Shown here piece after piece: positions 53,319 to 62,437 of a stretch of 64,000 bases of DNA. The DNA is from JBEVJC01 sp040510375 (GTDB lineage: Bacteria > Bacteroidota > Bacteroidia > Chitinophagales > Chitinophagaceae). How positions within the stretch are numbered: the stretch's first letter is position 1; the number at the start of each line of letters is the position of its first letter. Where the stretch lies: contig JBEVJC010000013.1 in the NCBI GenBank assembly GCA_040510375.1, forward strand, positions 1 to 64,000. The letters run 5' to 3'. The notes under the pieces were generated by a model that was not told the DNA's origin, made no database searches, and worked only from the letters and a program-made list of their open reading frames with translations. A program made the translations under genes and the position numbers.

Positions 53319-54842
53319 TTAGTCATTTACTTCGGGGTCAATCCGGTTTGAGAGATAAATAGTGCCGATGATAAAACAAAGCGCTGCCACGCCAATGGGA
53401 TACCAGAGTCCCACAAGGTCATCGCCGGGGAAACTGCTGGTAAGCAACAGTCCAATAAAAGGTACCAATCCTCCGAAAACCCCATTACCGATATGATACG
53501 GAAGCGACATGGACGTATAACGGATCCGGGTGGGGAAGATCTCTACGAGGAATGCAGCGATTGGTCCATATACCATGGTTACATACAGGATCAGCAGGAA
53601 AACCAGTCCTACAAACTTCCAGTAAACCGGTCGCGGTAATTCAACCTGCTGGAAGGTATTGTTTGAAGAATGTAATTGTCCTGATGAAAATACGGTGTCG
53701 GTGCGGAATCTGGTAAATGCGGTCCCGTCAGTCAGGCTGATCCGTTGTGACACCGCTGTTACATGTCCTGTTCCACCCGCCAGGCTGGTTGTTTTTTCCT
53801 GCACAGCTTCTGTTTTTGCTGATGCCTGGCTGGCCATTTCTTTTGTTACAATACTGTTGTTGAGAAATGCCTGGAAAATGGGGCGATAGGTCAGGATCCC
53901 CAGCAGCATCCCAAGAAGCATGATCCATTTGCGGCCGATCTTGTCGCTTAACCATCCGAACACTACAAAGAATGGAGTAGCAAACGCAATTGCCCATAAC
54001 ATAATGGTGCGGCTTTGTTCAAATCCTATAAAACATTTATTCTCCAGGAAACTCTGTGCATAAAACTGACCGGTATACCAGATCACTCCCTGGCCCATGG
54101 CTGCACCAAAGAGTGCAAGTAATACCATTTTAAAATTGGCCCTGTTGCGGAAACTTTCTTTTAATGGATTGACAGAAGTTTTACCAGCCGCCTTGAGTTT
54201 GGTGAACAGTGGTGATTCTTCCATTTTCATCCGGATATAAACCGATACACCCACCAGGATGATCGAAATCCAGAATGGATAACGCCATCCGCCCCATTCT
54301 GCGTTGAACTGGTCGTCGGGCATATTGGTGCGCACCAGCATGATCACACCCAATGCAACGAATAGTCCAAGGGTTGCCGTGGTCTGGATCCAGCTGGTAT
54401 AAAAACCCCGTTGTTTAACCGGTGCATGTTCCGCCACATAGGTGGCAGCACCGCCATATTCACCGCCGAGTGCCAGTCCCTGTACCAGGCGCAGAAGTAA
54501 TACCAGCAGGGGAGCGGCGATACCGATGGTCTTGTATCCGGGTACCAGTCCGATCAGGAAGGTACTACCTCCCATCAGTACAAGTGTCAGGAGGAAGGTA
54601 TATTTCCGGCCGATCAGATCGCCCAGCCTTCCGAATACAAGTGCTCCAAATGGTCGCACAATAAACCCCGCTGCAAAGATTGCGAGTGTACTGAGTAATG
54701 CAGCGGTTGAATTTCCTTCGGGAAAAAATTGCAGGGAGATGGTTTTGGCAAGCATCCCGAAAATGTAAAAATCGTACCACTCGATCATCGTACCAACGGA
54801 TGATGCGGTGATAACCTTACGAATGTTGTTGGTCTCGTTCAT
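53319..54842 (-). CDS. Major facilitator transporter, metabolite:H+ symporter type
   Basis: A 507-residue, about 12-helix transporter of the MHS branch (ShiA/ProP/KgtP-like). The start MNETNNIRKVITASSVGTMI, the motif IEWYDFYIFG, the MFS motif A GRLGDLIGRKYTFL, and VQGLALGGEYGGAATYVAEH are characteristic. An insertion of about 90 residues, rich in Ser/Thr, lies in the loop after FGWLSDKIGRKWIMLLGMLL, as seen in some Bacteroidota members. I start at 54842; in-frame ATGs at 54863 and 54908 are alternatives, but the latter leaves only 11 bp to the divergent acs start. Substrate unknown; a small carboxylate is plausible next to acs. Confidence 0.9.
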   Translation of the reverse strand: MNETNNIRKVITASSVGTMIEWYDFYIFGMLAKTISLQFFPEGNSTAALLSTLAIFAAGFIVRPFGALVFGRLGDLIGRKYTFLLTLVLMGGSTFLIGLVPGYKTIGIAAPLLVLLLRLVQGLALGGEYGGAATYVAEHAPVKQRGFYTSWIQTTATLGLFVALGVIMLVRTNMPDDQFNAEWGGWRYPFWISIILVGVSVYIRMKMEESPLFTKLKAAGKTSVNPLKESFRNRANFKMVLLALFGAAMGQGVIWYTGQFYAQSFLENKCFIGFEQSRTIMLWAIAFATPFFVVFGWLSDKIGRKWIMLLGMLLGILTYRPIFQAFLNNSIVTKEMASQASAKTEAVQEKTTSLAGGTGHVTAVSQRISLTDGTAFTRFRTDTVFSSGQLHSSNNTFQQVELPRPVYWKFVGLVFLLILYVTMVYGPIAAFLVEIFPTRIRYTSMSLPYHIGNGVFGGLVPFIGLLLTSSFPGDDLVGLWYPIGVAALCFIIGTIYLSNRIDPEVND

Positions 54843-54919
54843 TTCGTTAAAATACAAATTCATGGTGGTATGGCGATGAAAAGATTGTATTCGTACTTTT
54901 AGGGACAATTGACTGAACT

Positions 54920-56878
54920 ATGTTTTATCCCTATCAGATCCGGAGTTTGGAAGAATATCACAAAGCGTATGACCGAAGTATTAAAGACCCGGAAGGATTC
55001 TGGTCGGAGATAGCAGGTAATTTTACGTGGCGGAAAAAATGGGATAAGGTCCTGGACTGGAATTTCCGCGAACCAAAAGTGGAATGGTTTGCCGGGGGTA
55101 AACTTAATATCACGGAGAACTGTCTTGACCGGCATCTTGATACGCTGGGCGACAAACCAGCTATTATCTGGGAGCCCAATAATCCCGAGGAGAAACCCAG
55201 GATCGTTACCTACAAACGGCTCCACAAGCGGGTTTGCCAGTTTGCCCAGGTATTGAAGAATAATGGTGTGAAGAAGGGCGACCGTGTATGTATCTATATG
55301 GGTATGGTTCCTGAGCTGGCATATGCAGTGCTTGCCTGCGCAAGGATCGGTGCCATTCACAGTGTGATCTTTGGAGGCTTCTCGGCACAGAGTATTGCCG
55401 ACCGGCTGGAAGATGCACAGGCTGCCTTCATCGTGACCTGCGATGGTGCGTACAGGGGAGCAAAAGATATTCCATTGAAAGCAGTGATCGATGATGCACT
55501 GATCGGCAACAAACTGGTTAAAAAAGTAATTGTTTATACCCGCACCCGTACTGCGGTGAGTATGCTTAAGGGCCGCGATGTATGGTGGGAAGATGAAATG
55601 CGCACGGTGGCCGAAGGACCGGAAGCATTACCACTTGAACCGGATGAACAGAATCCGGGTCTTGTAGAAACAGAAGTCATGGATGCAGAAGACCCGCTCT
55701 TCATACTTTATACTTCGGGCAGCACCGGGAAACCGAAAGGAGTGGTACATACAATTGCGGGTTATATGGTGTGGACCAATTACACATTTGTAAATGCGTT
55801 CCAGTACCAACCCGGCCAGGTGTTTTTCTGTACAGCTGATATCGGCTGGATAACGGGTCATAGTTATATTATTTACGGACCACTGAGTGCGGGTGCTACC
55901 AGTGTGATGTTTGAAGGAGTACCAACCTGGCCCGATGCAGGAAGGTTCTGGGAGATTATTGAGAAGTATAAGGTCAATATCCTGTATACCGCGCCCACAG
56001 CCATTCGCAGCCTGATGGGATTTGGTCTGGACCCGGTCCGTGGTAAGGATCTTTCTTCGCTGAAGGTACTTGGTACCGTGGGTGAACCCATCAACGAAGA
56101 AGCCTGGCATTGGTATGATGAGGAGATCGGGAAAAAGGAATCACCCGTGGTGGATACCTGGTGGCAGACAGAAACAGGTGGCATAATGATTTCCAACCTG
56201 GCAGGAGTTACGCCGGCCCGGCCATCATGGGCTACCCTGCCCATGCCTGGGGTCCAGCCATTACTGGTGGATGAAAAAGGACAGGAGGTTACCGAGCCCG
56301 GCGATGATGGTTTTTTCAAAGGTAATTTATGTATCAGGGCTCCATGGCCTGGAATATTGCGGACTACCTATGGTGATCATGAACGTTGCAGGCTGACTTA
56401 TTTTGCCACCTATCCGGATCTTTATTTTACGGGCGACGGGGCTTTGCGCGACAGCGAAGGTAATTACCGCATCACCGGAAGGGTCGACGATGTATTAAAT
56501 GTAAGCGGCCACCGTATTGGTACCGCCGAAGTGGAGAATGCAATCAATATGCATGCGGGTGTGGTGGAAAGCGCGGTGGTAGGGTATCCGCATGATATCA
56601 AGGGACAGGGTATTTATGCCTATGTAATCTTCACGGGCAAAAGAGACGATTTTGAATTATCAAAAAAAGATATCCTGGCAACAGTCTCCCGGATAATCGG
56701 ACCCATTGCAAAACCCGATAAGATCCAGTTTGTAAGTGGCTTGCCCAAGACGCGCAGTGGGAAGATCATGCGACGTATTCTGCGAAAGATTGCCGAAGGC
56801 GAACTCAATAACCTGGGTGATACGAGTACCTTACTTGATCCGGGTGTGGTGGAAGAAATTAAAAACGGGAAAGTTTAA
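54920..56878 (+). CDS. acs: Acetate--CoA ligase (acetyl-CoA synthetase)
   Basis: A 652-residue enzyme making acetyl-CoA from acetate, ATP and CoA. The N-terminal cap PEGFWSEIAGNFTWRKKWDK, the adenylate-forming motif YTSGSTGKPKGVVHT, ADIGWITGHSYIIYGPL, and the tail PKTRSGKIMRRILRKIAEGE with the regulatory/catalytic lysine are all present. The length is standard. It is divergent from the MFS gene; a near-match -7 box (TACTTTTA) lies at 54894-54901. If the MFS imports acetate or a related acid the two genes would fit one job; that is inference. Confidence 0.97.
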   Translation: MFYPYQIRSLEEYHKAYDRSIKDPEGFWSEIAGNFTWRKKWDKVLDWNFREPKVEWFAGGKLNITENCLDRHLDTLGDKPAIIWEPNNPEEKPRIVTYKRLHKRVCQFAQVLKNNGVKKGDRVCIYMGMVPELAYAVLACARIGAIHSVIFGGFSAQSIADRLEDAQAAFIVTCDGAYRGAKDIPLKAVIDDALIGNKLVKKVIVYTRTRTAVSMLKGRDVWWEDEMRTVAEGPEALPLEPDEQNPGLVETEVMDAEDPLFILYTSGSTGKPKGVVHTIAGYMVWTNYTFVNAFQYQPGQVFFCTADIGWITGHSYIIYGPLSAGATSVMFEGVPTWPDAGRFWEIIEKYKVNILYTAPTAIRSLMGFGLDPVRGKDLSSLKVLGTVGEPINEEAWHWYDEEIGKKESPVVDTWWQTETGGIMISNLAGVTPARPSWATLPMPGVQPLLVDEKGQEVTEPGDDGFFKGNLCIRAPWPGILRTTYGDHERCRLTYFATYPDLYFTGDGALRDSEGNYRITGRVDDVLNVSGHRIGTAEVENAINMHAGVVESAVVGYPHDIKGQGIYAYVIFTGKRDDFELSKKDILATVSRIIGPIAKPDKIQFVSGLPKTRSGKIMRRILRKIAEGELNNLGDTSTLLDPGVVEEIKNGKV

Positions 56879-56945
56879 TGGAGCAGGTGGATGGGAAGGT
56901 GTCCTGATGGGTGACGCTTTCGGCTGTTGCTGAAATGGTCAGGTA

Positions 56946-57512
56946 TTATTTACGGATAAGGACCTCGGTTCCTGAAGGGATAAATGAGAAGATTTCCTGC
57001 ACATCGGCATTCTTCATGGAGATACAACCCATGGTCCAGTTCTTGAATTTGTCGATCATGAAGTCTTCATGAGGCCATGTACCATGGATACCAATTGATC
57101 CGCCAATGCTGGCGTTGGAAGGGATCTCTCCATTTTGTTTACGTTGCCTGAAGCGGTCCCAGCTTTCCTTTGTAGGATAATCGATCCCCATAAAACGATG
57201 CCATTTCTCGTGCACTTTTTTATTGGTGATATGGAACCTGCCTTCCGGCGTTTTTTTATCGCCTTCCATTTTTTTATCGTCTAGTGAATTGTTTCCGAAG
57301 ACTACAGGGTATGTGGCATACCAGCCTTTTTCATCGTAGATGCTGAGTTCGTAATCCGATTTGTCAATGACGATGGAAACAGTACCAACCGGACCAGCTT
57401 TATGTGGTCGTTTGGTAAGTTCGGGCCTGGGTTCCATCACTGTCCGTGAGGGTGAAGTGATAAGCAGTCCGCTGCCGACAATAAAGGTTAGGAGAACAGC
57501 AACACTTTTCAT
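56946..57512 (-). CDS. L,D-transpeptidase (YkuD domain)
   Basis: A 188-residue exported enzyme that forms 3-3 peptidoglycan cross-links or attaches proteins to the wall. Signal peptide or anchor MKSVAVLLTFIVGSGLLITS. The YkuD domain starts GTVSIVIDKSDYELSIYD and holds the catalytic H143 in IGIHGTW and C163 in TMGCISMKNADV. The catalytic S/T-x-G-C motif is intact (T-M-G-C-I-S). It is monocistronic. Confidence 0.94.
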   Translation of the reverse strand: MKSVAVLLTFIVGSGLLITSPSRTVMEPRPELTKRPHKAGPVGTVSIVIDKSDYELSIYDEKGWYATYPVVFGNNSLDDKKMEGDKKTPEGRFHITNKKVHEKWHRFMGIDYPTKESWDRFRQRKQNGEIPSNASIGGSIGIHGTWPHEDFMIDKFKNWTMGCISMKNADVQEIFSFIPSGTEVLIRK

Positions 57513-57618
57513 GGAATCAAATATGTTTTTCTAACGGGATGCGGATAAAAATAGTATGCGTAAAATTTCTTTAACGAAAACTTTACAAGTATACGCATTA
57601 GGTAAAGAGGAAACAAAG

Positions 57619-57652
57619 AAAAATCCCGCTGTAGATTTCCAGCGGGATTTTT
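57619..57652 (-). terminator. Intrinsic terminator after the second sigma operon
   Basis: AAAAATCCCGCT (57619-57630) with AGCGGGATTTTT (57641-57652), a perfect 12-bp stem with a 10-nt loop and T's on both sides. It lies about 120 bp beyond the stop of the beta-barrel gene at 57769, so it ends that minus-strand operon. Confidence 0.88.
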
Positions 57653-57768
57653 AAAAAAAGGTCGGGTATCGCTTATTTTTTTCTTTAATGTCAATTACAT
57701 CTGGTTCAGTGTCAGCCCCGGTACTTTAAGTAACAGCGGGAACATTACCAAAATCACACGTAGATCCA

Positions 57769-58617
57769 CTACCAGTTGCTGAAACGCAGGCCCACCGTGT
57801 ATGGCTGAAGATCCAGTCCGTCTTCAAACATATTCTTGAAAGCATACGAACCATACAGTTTGATCACTCCGAGTGATACTTCGCCCACATAGGAAAGCTT
57901 CCATTTGCGAAGATTGAAATCGCTCTTTACTTTATTCACATCACCGTCGGCCTTTGTCTTCTGGCGGGAGCTGTAGAGATAACCTGCGCTGATCCCGGCG
58001 CTGAGTCCATAGGCGCGTGATTTATTGGGAGTGAAATTAAAATTCAGCATCACCGGCATGGTAAGGTAATCAGTTGCCAGTTTGTTTTTGCTTGGGCTGA
58101 GATCCTTGAATCCATCGATATCGACAATGGTTGGATTCTTGGTGAACATGGTGGCCTTGTCTTCAAAAAAGTAATTGTTCAGTTCCAGGCCCAGTCCGTA
58201 TTTCAGGTTCACCGCATGTTTGATCAGGTTGATCCGTTGCATGAACACCCAGATGTTTACACTTCTGGATTTACCTCCCCTGAGTTTCAGGTTGTCTTCA
58301 GTTGCTCCGGGAGCGAATGCCTGTGTTTGTGCGCTGGCATAATTCGTTTTATCATTCCAGTTAGCAAACCCAAGATCCAGGATCCACCAGTTGGTGCTGA
58401 TATTGGCGGGTTTGTCATTATTACGTTTACGACCGCTGATTTTGAAGATACCATGACGGTTCCTGGTGCTGTCTTCGCTTTTACTTCCTGCTTCGCGGAT
58501 GATCACCATCCCGCCGATCTTGAGAGTGTCAGGGTTTTGTTGTCCGGTTGTGTCTGTCTGGGCAATGCTGGTCAACATTGTGCATACTGTGATGCACAGG
58601 GTAAAGATCCTCTTCAT
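57769..58617 (-). CDS. Outer-membrane beta-barrel protein linked to an ECF sigma operon
   Basis: A 282-residue exported protein (MKRIFTLCITVCTMLTSIAQ) with a mature N-terminal stretch (TLKIGGMVIIREAG, KSEDSTRNRHGIFKISGRKR) and then barrel-like strands such as KYGLGLELNNYFF, TMPVMLNFNFTPN, YGLSAGISAGYLYSSRQ and LGVIKLYGSYAF, ending in W. It resembles PorT-like/OMP_b-brl_2 proteins. It follows the anti-sigma-like gene by 20 bp, so it is part of the sigma operon and may be its output or its sensor. Confidence 0.82.
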   Translation of the reverse strand: MKRIFTLCITVCTMLTSIAQTDTTGQQNPDTLKIGGMVIIREAGSKSEDSTRNRHGIFKISGRKRNNDKPANISTNWWILDLGFANWNDKTNYASAQTQAFAPGATEDNLKLRGGKSRSVNIWVFMQRINLIKHAVNLKYGLGLELNNYFFEDKATMFTKNPTIVDIDGFKDLSPSKNKLATDYLTMPVMLNFNFTPNKSRAYGLSAGISAGYLYSSRQKTKADGDVNKVKSDFNLRKWKLSYVGEVSLGVIKLYGSYAFKNMFEDGLDLQPYTVGLRFSNW

Positions 58618-58637
58618 AAAATTTTATTTAAAATGGG

Positions 58638-59765
58638 TTAAAGCCTGATCGCCAATCCTCCTAACAACAACCGGTCTTCGTCATCGGTTGCTTTGATGTT
58701 AGTAGTCTTTTCAAACGTCCGTGTAACTTTCCGGAAAAATCCACGGAGTTTGCTTTTCTTCGAAGAATGGCCCTGATCCTCTGTTTCATCTGCAGGATCA
58801 GGTTGTTTGATTACTACTAATTGTAACGGATCATCTGGCTTTAGTGTTACAGTTGTAACGGGATTTATTTGTTTAGGTGTTACTGTTGGCACTTTATTCA
58901 GCTTATCAGCAGCTGCAATATTTTCCTTTTCGTTTACAGGAATGTTTACGCCCGGATTTTGCACCGGTGATGGTAATTCATTATTCTTCCTGGCTACTTC
59001 TTCCTTAATAATGTTTTGTGGACGCTGATTTTGTTTAACAGGGGAAATTGTTTTTTTATCAGCATTCTTATGTCCAACAACCAACACTTCCTGCGCTGGA
59101 TTATAAGTTGGGTTGGTTACCGGTGAATCAATAACCTCTGCCCCGGAGTTTATACCAACAGGTTGTTTCACCACCGGTAATCCGGTTTTTGCTGTGCCGG
59201 TAAGCGGTTCAGTTGTTTTCACCTGCGGTGTTGTTGTAACTGCAAGCCCCGCATTATCCTTATCATTGAAGACAATAAATGCAGTAACCGACACAGCAAT
59301 AAGGACCGCGGCTGCAGCTGCAAAACGACGCCAGCCAAATGGTACCACGCGGGCTGGTTCATTATTCCGGTACAATAAAGTTTTATCGGGGAAAACGATC
59401 CGGTCATTGGGATCGGCCTTTGTTTTCTTGTAGAGCGCCAGCTCCGCCTGCATATCGGAATCGCGTTTCAGCAATTCAGCCAGCTCAGCCTGGTCAGTTG
59501 CGGAAAGTTCGTTATCAACCGAAAGAAGTAACAATTCCTGGTTCCTGGAAAAAGAATTGCCGGAAACCCGCAGCAGTGACTCCTTATTTGTAAATGATAA
59601 CTCCTCGTCCGGAGTAAACTTTAACTGGTTCAGTATCGCAAACTCCGGTTCAAGGTCATTGTTTTCGCGCACAAATTCTTCAACGCGGATGCGGTCCTCG
59701 CTGCTCAGTTCATTATCCCCGTAAAGGATAAAGAATTCTTCGTAGTTATCGCGGTTGATATTCAT
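58638..59765 (-). CDS. Probable membrane anti-sigma factor with duplicated N-terminal module
   Basis: A 375-residue single-pass protein. The cytosolic part is an internal duplication: residues about 10-66 (FFILYGDNELSSEDRIRVEE, then PDEELSFTNKESLLR) and about 77-133 (LLLLSVDNELSATDQAELAE, then PNDRIVFPDKTLLYR). Each half reads like a zinc-less anti-sigma helix module. A transmembrane helix is at 147-166, followed by about 150 Pro/Asn/Lys/Thr-rich residues of low complexity, then a basic cluster and the C-terminal end DRLLLGGLAIRL. It lies 30 bp after an ECF sigma gene, which supports an anti-sigma role. It is not an RskA or FecR relative by eye. Confidence 0.72.
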   Translation of the reverse strand: MNINRDNYEEFFILYGDNELSSEDRIRVEEFVRENNDLEPEFAILNQLKFTPDEELSFTNKESLLRVSGNSFSRNQELLLLSVDNELSATDQAELAELLKRDSDMQAELALYKKTKADPNDRIVFPDKTLLYRNNEPARVVPFGWRRFAAAAAVLIAVSVTAFIVFNDKDNAGLAVTTTPQVKTTEPLTGTAKTGLPVVKQPVGINSGAEVIDSPVTNPTYNPAQEVLVVGHKNADKKTISPVKQNQRPQNIIKEEVARKNNELPSPVQNPGVNIPVNEKENIAAADKLNKVPTVTPKQINPVTTVTLKPDDPLQLVVIKQPDPADETEDQGHSSKKSKLRGFFRKVTRTFEKTTNIKATDDEDRLLLGGLAIRL

Positions 59766-59794
59766 ATTAAATATTAGCAGGGGTTGAGCCCGGG

Positions 59795-60280
59795 CTAAAT
59801 AACATTTTCAATTTTGACTAAATATTCCTTCAGTTGCACCCGGGCACGGTGCAGGTAAACCTTCACCTGGCTTTCGCTCAGTCCCGTTATCTTTCCAATC
59901 TCGTCGTAACTATATCCTTCATAATCTTTCAGCAATACCAGCGATCGTTGCGTTTCGCTTAAACGTGCCAGTGCATCTTCCAACACCTTCTTCAGGTTAT
60001 TTCCCGGTTTGTCCTGCACACTCAGGTTCTCATTAAAATCTTCTTTCAGCTGCACCCTTTTTACCTTCCTGATATGATCGATCATCTGGTGGTAAGCCAC
60101 CGTAAAAAGATAAGATTTCGACCTGGCCGCATCTACCTCCTCCCGGTTACGCCACATTTTTTCAAATGCAGTCTGCACCACATCCCTTGCATCTTCCTCG
60201 TGCCGGAGATTTTTCAGGATGAACCTGTAAACATTATCAGCATATGTGCTGACACATTCGTTATAGTCCCTTTCAGTCAT
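59795..60280 (-). CDS. ECF RNA polymerase sigma factor
   Basis: A 161-residue sigma-70 family ECF protein. Region 2: YADNVYRFILKNLRHEEDAR, DVVQTAFEKMWRNREEV, SYLFTVAYHQMIDHIRKVKR. Region 4: ALARLSETQRSLVLLKDYEG, YSYDEIGKITGLSESQVKVY and LHRARVQLKEYL. It heads the operon sigma - putative anti-sigma - beta-barrel. No conventional -33/-7 promoter was found upstream, which would fit an autoregulated sigma-specific promoter, but this is inference. Confidence 0.94.
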   Translation of the reverse strand: MTERDYNECVSTYADNVYRFILKNLRHEEDARDVVQTAFEKMWRNREEVDAARSKSYLFTVAYHQMIDHIRKVKRVQLKEDFNENLSVQDKPGNNLKKVLEDALARLSETQRSLVLLKDYEGYSYDEIGKITGLSESQVKVYLHRARVQLKEYLVKIENVI

Positions 60281-60435
60281 AAAACAGCCGGTATTCCGTT
60301 GCAGGGCGAATTTACTGCACCCTCACGGTATTTTAAGTAATACGGGCGACAAACCCGATATGTTACAGTGGAATCGGAAATTTTTTTACACAGTGGCCGG
60401 AATGGCCCTCAAACCCCATAATATCCGGGGTGTTT

Positions 60436-60636
60436 TCAGAAGGAAGAGAAAAATTGGCTGGGCAGGGATTCCCAAAGCAGTTTACCTGAGGTTTTTTCAG
60501 GCTGGTCAATTGACTCCATATCCTTGCTGCAGGAATCCTGCTGGCAGGATGGGCTTGCGGGCCGGGGCCAGGCCAGCGCCAGGGCGCCCGCGCTGAAGAC
60601 GAGGAACGCAATAATTATGAGTGTACGCCGGTGCAT
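60436..60636 (-). CDS. Small exported protein, unknown
   Basis: A 66-residue product MHRRTLIIIAFLVFSAGALA with a signal peptide or anchor, a mature part with two cysteines (P-S-C-Q-Q-D-S-C) and a C-terminal segment LWESLPSQFFSSF. The double-Cys spacing of four residues and the aromatic C-terminus look like a conserved short exported family in this lineage, from memory only. An in-frame ATG at 60675 would add 13 residues before the basic n-region. Expression is not certain. Confidence 0.5.
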   Translation of the reverse strand: MHRRTLIIIAFLVFSAGALALAWPRPASPSCQQDSCSKDMESIDQPEKTSGKLLWESLPSQFFSSF

Positions 60637-60800
60637 ATCGGTTGGTTTAATGGTTTGACGCATGCTGGCGTCCAAATGTTACAGCAAAACTAATCAGAAC
60701 TTTCAATTATTTTCTGAACAACCTTATAACCGGCTGTAAATGCCGGATGAACAGCGCCTTTTGGGGGTTAAAATGCAGCCGGATGATCGTCACATTAAAA

Positions 60801-60808
60801 TATATTTG
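60801..60808 (+). promoter_or_regulatory. -7 element for kbl
   Basis: TATATTTG, a perfect TAnnTTTG, 14 bp before the kbl ATG at 60823. A -33 element at the usual spacing was not seen. The leader would be about 10 nt. Confidence 0.55.
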
Positions 60809-60822
60809 CCAAAATTTACACT

Positions 60823-62010
60823 ATGAATGGAAAATTCGCCGATCGTATTGGCAGGGAAGTAGAGGAAATCAGGGTAGCAGGATTATTTAAAAAAGAGCGG
60901 ATTATCAATAGTCCGCAGGGACCCGAAATCGAAGTCAACGGAGCCACCGTTCTGAATTTTTGCGCAAATAATTATCTCGGCCTCTCCGATCATCCAAAGG
61001 TGATCGAGGCGGCACATAAAGCGATCGATACGCGTGGTTATGGAATGAGCAGCGTCCGTTTCATCTGCGGTACGCAGGATATCCACAAGGAACTGGAAAA
61101 GAAAATTTCTGATTTTCTCGGCACGGAGGATACGATCCTTTACGCTGCCGCCTTTGATGCAAATGGTGGTGTGTTTGAACCATTGTTCAATGAAGAAGAT
61201 GCCATCATTTCGGATTCACTTAATCATGCATCAATTATTGATGGGGTGCGGCTTTGTAAGGCCAAGCGCTTCCGGTACGAACACAATAATATGGCCGATC
61301 TTGAAAAACAACTGATCGAAGCAGCAGGTTCAAGAAGCCGGATCATTGTTACAGACGGTTCATTCAGTATGGATGGTACCATTGCCCAGCTCGACAGCAT
61401 TGTTGCCCTGGCAGAGAAACACGATGCAGTGGTGATGATCGATGAATGCCACTCATCCGGATTTATTGGTAAGACCGGTCGCGGTACGCACGAATACCGT
61501 GGTGTGATGGGAAAAATCGATATCATTACCGGTACCCTGGGTAAGGCGCTGGGCGGTGCTTCGGGAGGATTTACATCAGGAAAAAAAGAAGTGATTGAGA
61601 TGCTTCGCCAGAAATCGAGACCTTATCTTTTCAGCAATACCCTTGCCCCTTCCATTGTGGGTGCTTCAATTGCTGTGCTGGATATGCTTACAGAAACAAC
61701 GGATCTACGGGATAAACTGGAATTCAATACCACGTACTTCCGCAAAAACATGACCGAAGCCGGATTCGATATCAAACCAGGTGATCATCCCATTGTACCT
61801 ATAATGTTATATGATGCAGTGGTGGCGCAACAATTTGCATCACGTTTACTGGAAGAAGGTATTTATGTAATCGGGTTCTTCTTTCCGGTGGTGGCAAAAG
61901 GCCAGGCAAGGATCCGGGTGCAACTGAGTGCTGCCCATGAACAACATCACCTGGATAAGGCGATCGCCGCCTTCACCAAGGTTGGTAAAGAACTGAAGAT
62001 CCTTAAATAA
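60823..62010 (+). CDS. kbl: Glycine C-acetyltransferase (2-amino-3-ketobutyrate CoA ligase)
   Basis: A 395-residue PLP enzyme of the alpha-oxoamine synthase group, cleaving 2-amino-3-oxobutyrate with CoA to glycine and acetyl-CoA in threonine breakdown. The family segments are FCANNYLGLSDHPKVIEAAH, SVRFICGTQDIHKELEKKIS, MIDECHSSGFIGKTGRGTHE and the PLP-lysine segment GTLGKALGGASGGF. Related serine palmitoyltransferases are of similar length, but the F-I-C-G-T-Q-D-I-H block favours Kbl. Threonine dehydrogenase (tdh) is not in the window. Confidence 0.93.
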   Translation: MNGKFADRIGREVEEIRVAGLFKKERIINSPQGPEIEVNGATVLNFCANNYLGLSDHPKVIEAAHKAIDTRGYGMSSVRFICGTQDIHKELEKKISDFLGTEDTILYAAAFDANGGVFEPLFNEEDAIISDSLNHASIIDGVRLCKAKRFRYEHNNMADLEKQLIEAAGSRSRIIVTDGSFSMDGTIAQLDSIVALAEKHDAVVMIDECHSSGFIGKTGRGTHEYRGVMGKIDIITGTLGKALGGASGGFTSGKKEVIEMLRQKSRPYLFSNTLAPSIVGASIAVLDMLTETTDLRDKLEFNTTYFRKNMTEAGFDIKPGDHPIVPIMLYDAVVAQQFASRLLEEGIYVIGFFFPVVAKGQARIRVQLSAAHEQHHLDKAIAAFTKVGKELKILK

Positions 62011-62070
62011 AGTTCCGGAAAGCGGGATCCCTGGACGCTATTCCTGAAATCCCGGTAATCATTCCCAATA

Positions 62071-62104
62071 AATACGTGCCCCGACACCGGGGCACGTATT
62101 TTTA
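62071..62104 (+). terminator. Intrinsic terminator after kbl
   Basis: A perfect 13-bp stem AATACGTGCCCCG (62071-62083) with CGGGGCACGTATT (62088-62100), a 4-nt loop ACAC, and further T's. It lies 60 bp after the kbl stop. Confidence 0.92.
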
Positions 62105-62268
62105 CGAATAAATCCAGTATAAATCCGGCCATTTAACATTTCATTGGGAATATATTTTTCCAGGCACTTCGACATACAAACCGGGTGCGCTATATTCGTT
62201 TCACCTCCGATGAACTAATTCTACCCAACTTTTATTTTTACAAGTCGCTTCACTCAAAATTTATTTGG

Positions 62269-62397
62269 ATGAAAAAATTAGTTCTGTGCCTGATGACAGG
62301 GTTGGTAATTGCCACCACATTCACCTCCTGTTCCGCTACAAAAAAAGATTGCCAGGGTGTACGCCATACCAAACAGAAAGGCGGGTTCTATATGTGA
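62269..62397 (+). CDS. Very small lipoprotein (42 residues)
   Basis: MKKLVLCLMTGLVIATTFTS ends in a lipobox T-S-C with C21, leaving a mature part of 22 residues: CSATKKDCQGVRHTKQKGGF plus Y-M. The strong basic/polar composition and a second Cys are notable. A -7-like box TATATTCG (one mismatch) at 62191-62198 lies upstream. Short lipoproteins of this form with S-x-T-K-K-D-C-x-G are familiar to me from Bacteroidota, function unknown. The in-frame ATG at 62185 is less likely as it precedes the promoter-like box. Confidence 0.65.
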   Translation: MKKLVLCLMTGLVIATTFTSCSATKKDCQGVRHTKQKGGFYM

Positions 62398-62415
62398 TCG
62401 TGAGAAATGAACCGT

Positions 62416-62423
62416 TAACTTTG
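62416..62423 (+). promoter_or_regulatory. -7 element for the class D beta-lactamase-like gene
   Basis: TAACTTTG, a perfect TAnnTTTG, 14 bp before the ATG at 62438. No clear -33 element. Confidence 0.5.
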
Positions 62424-62437
62424 CGAAAATTCCGCAC

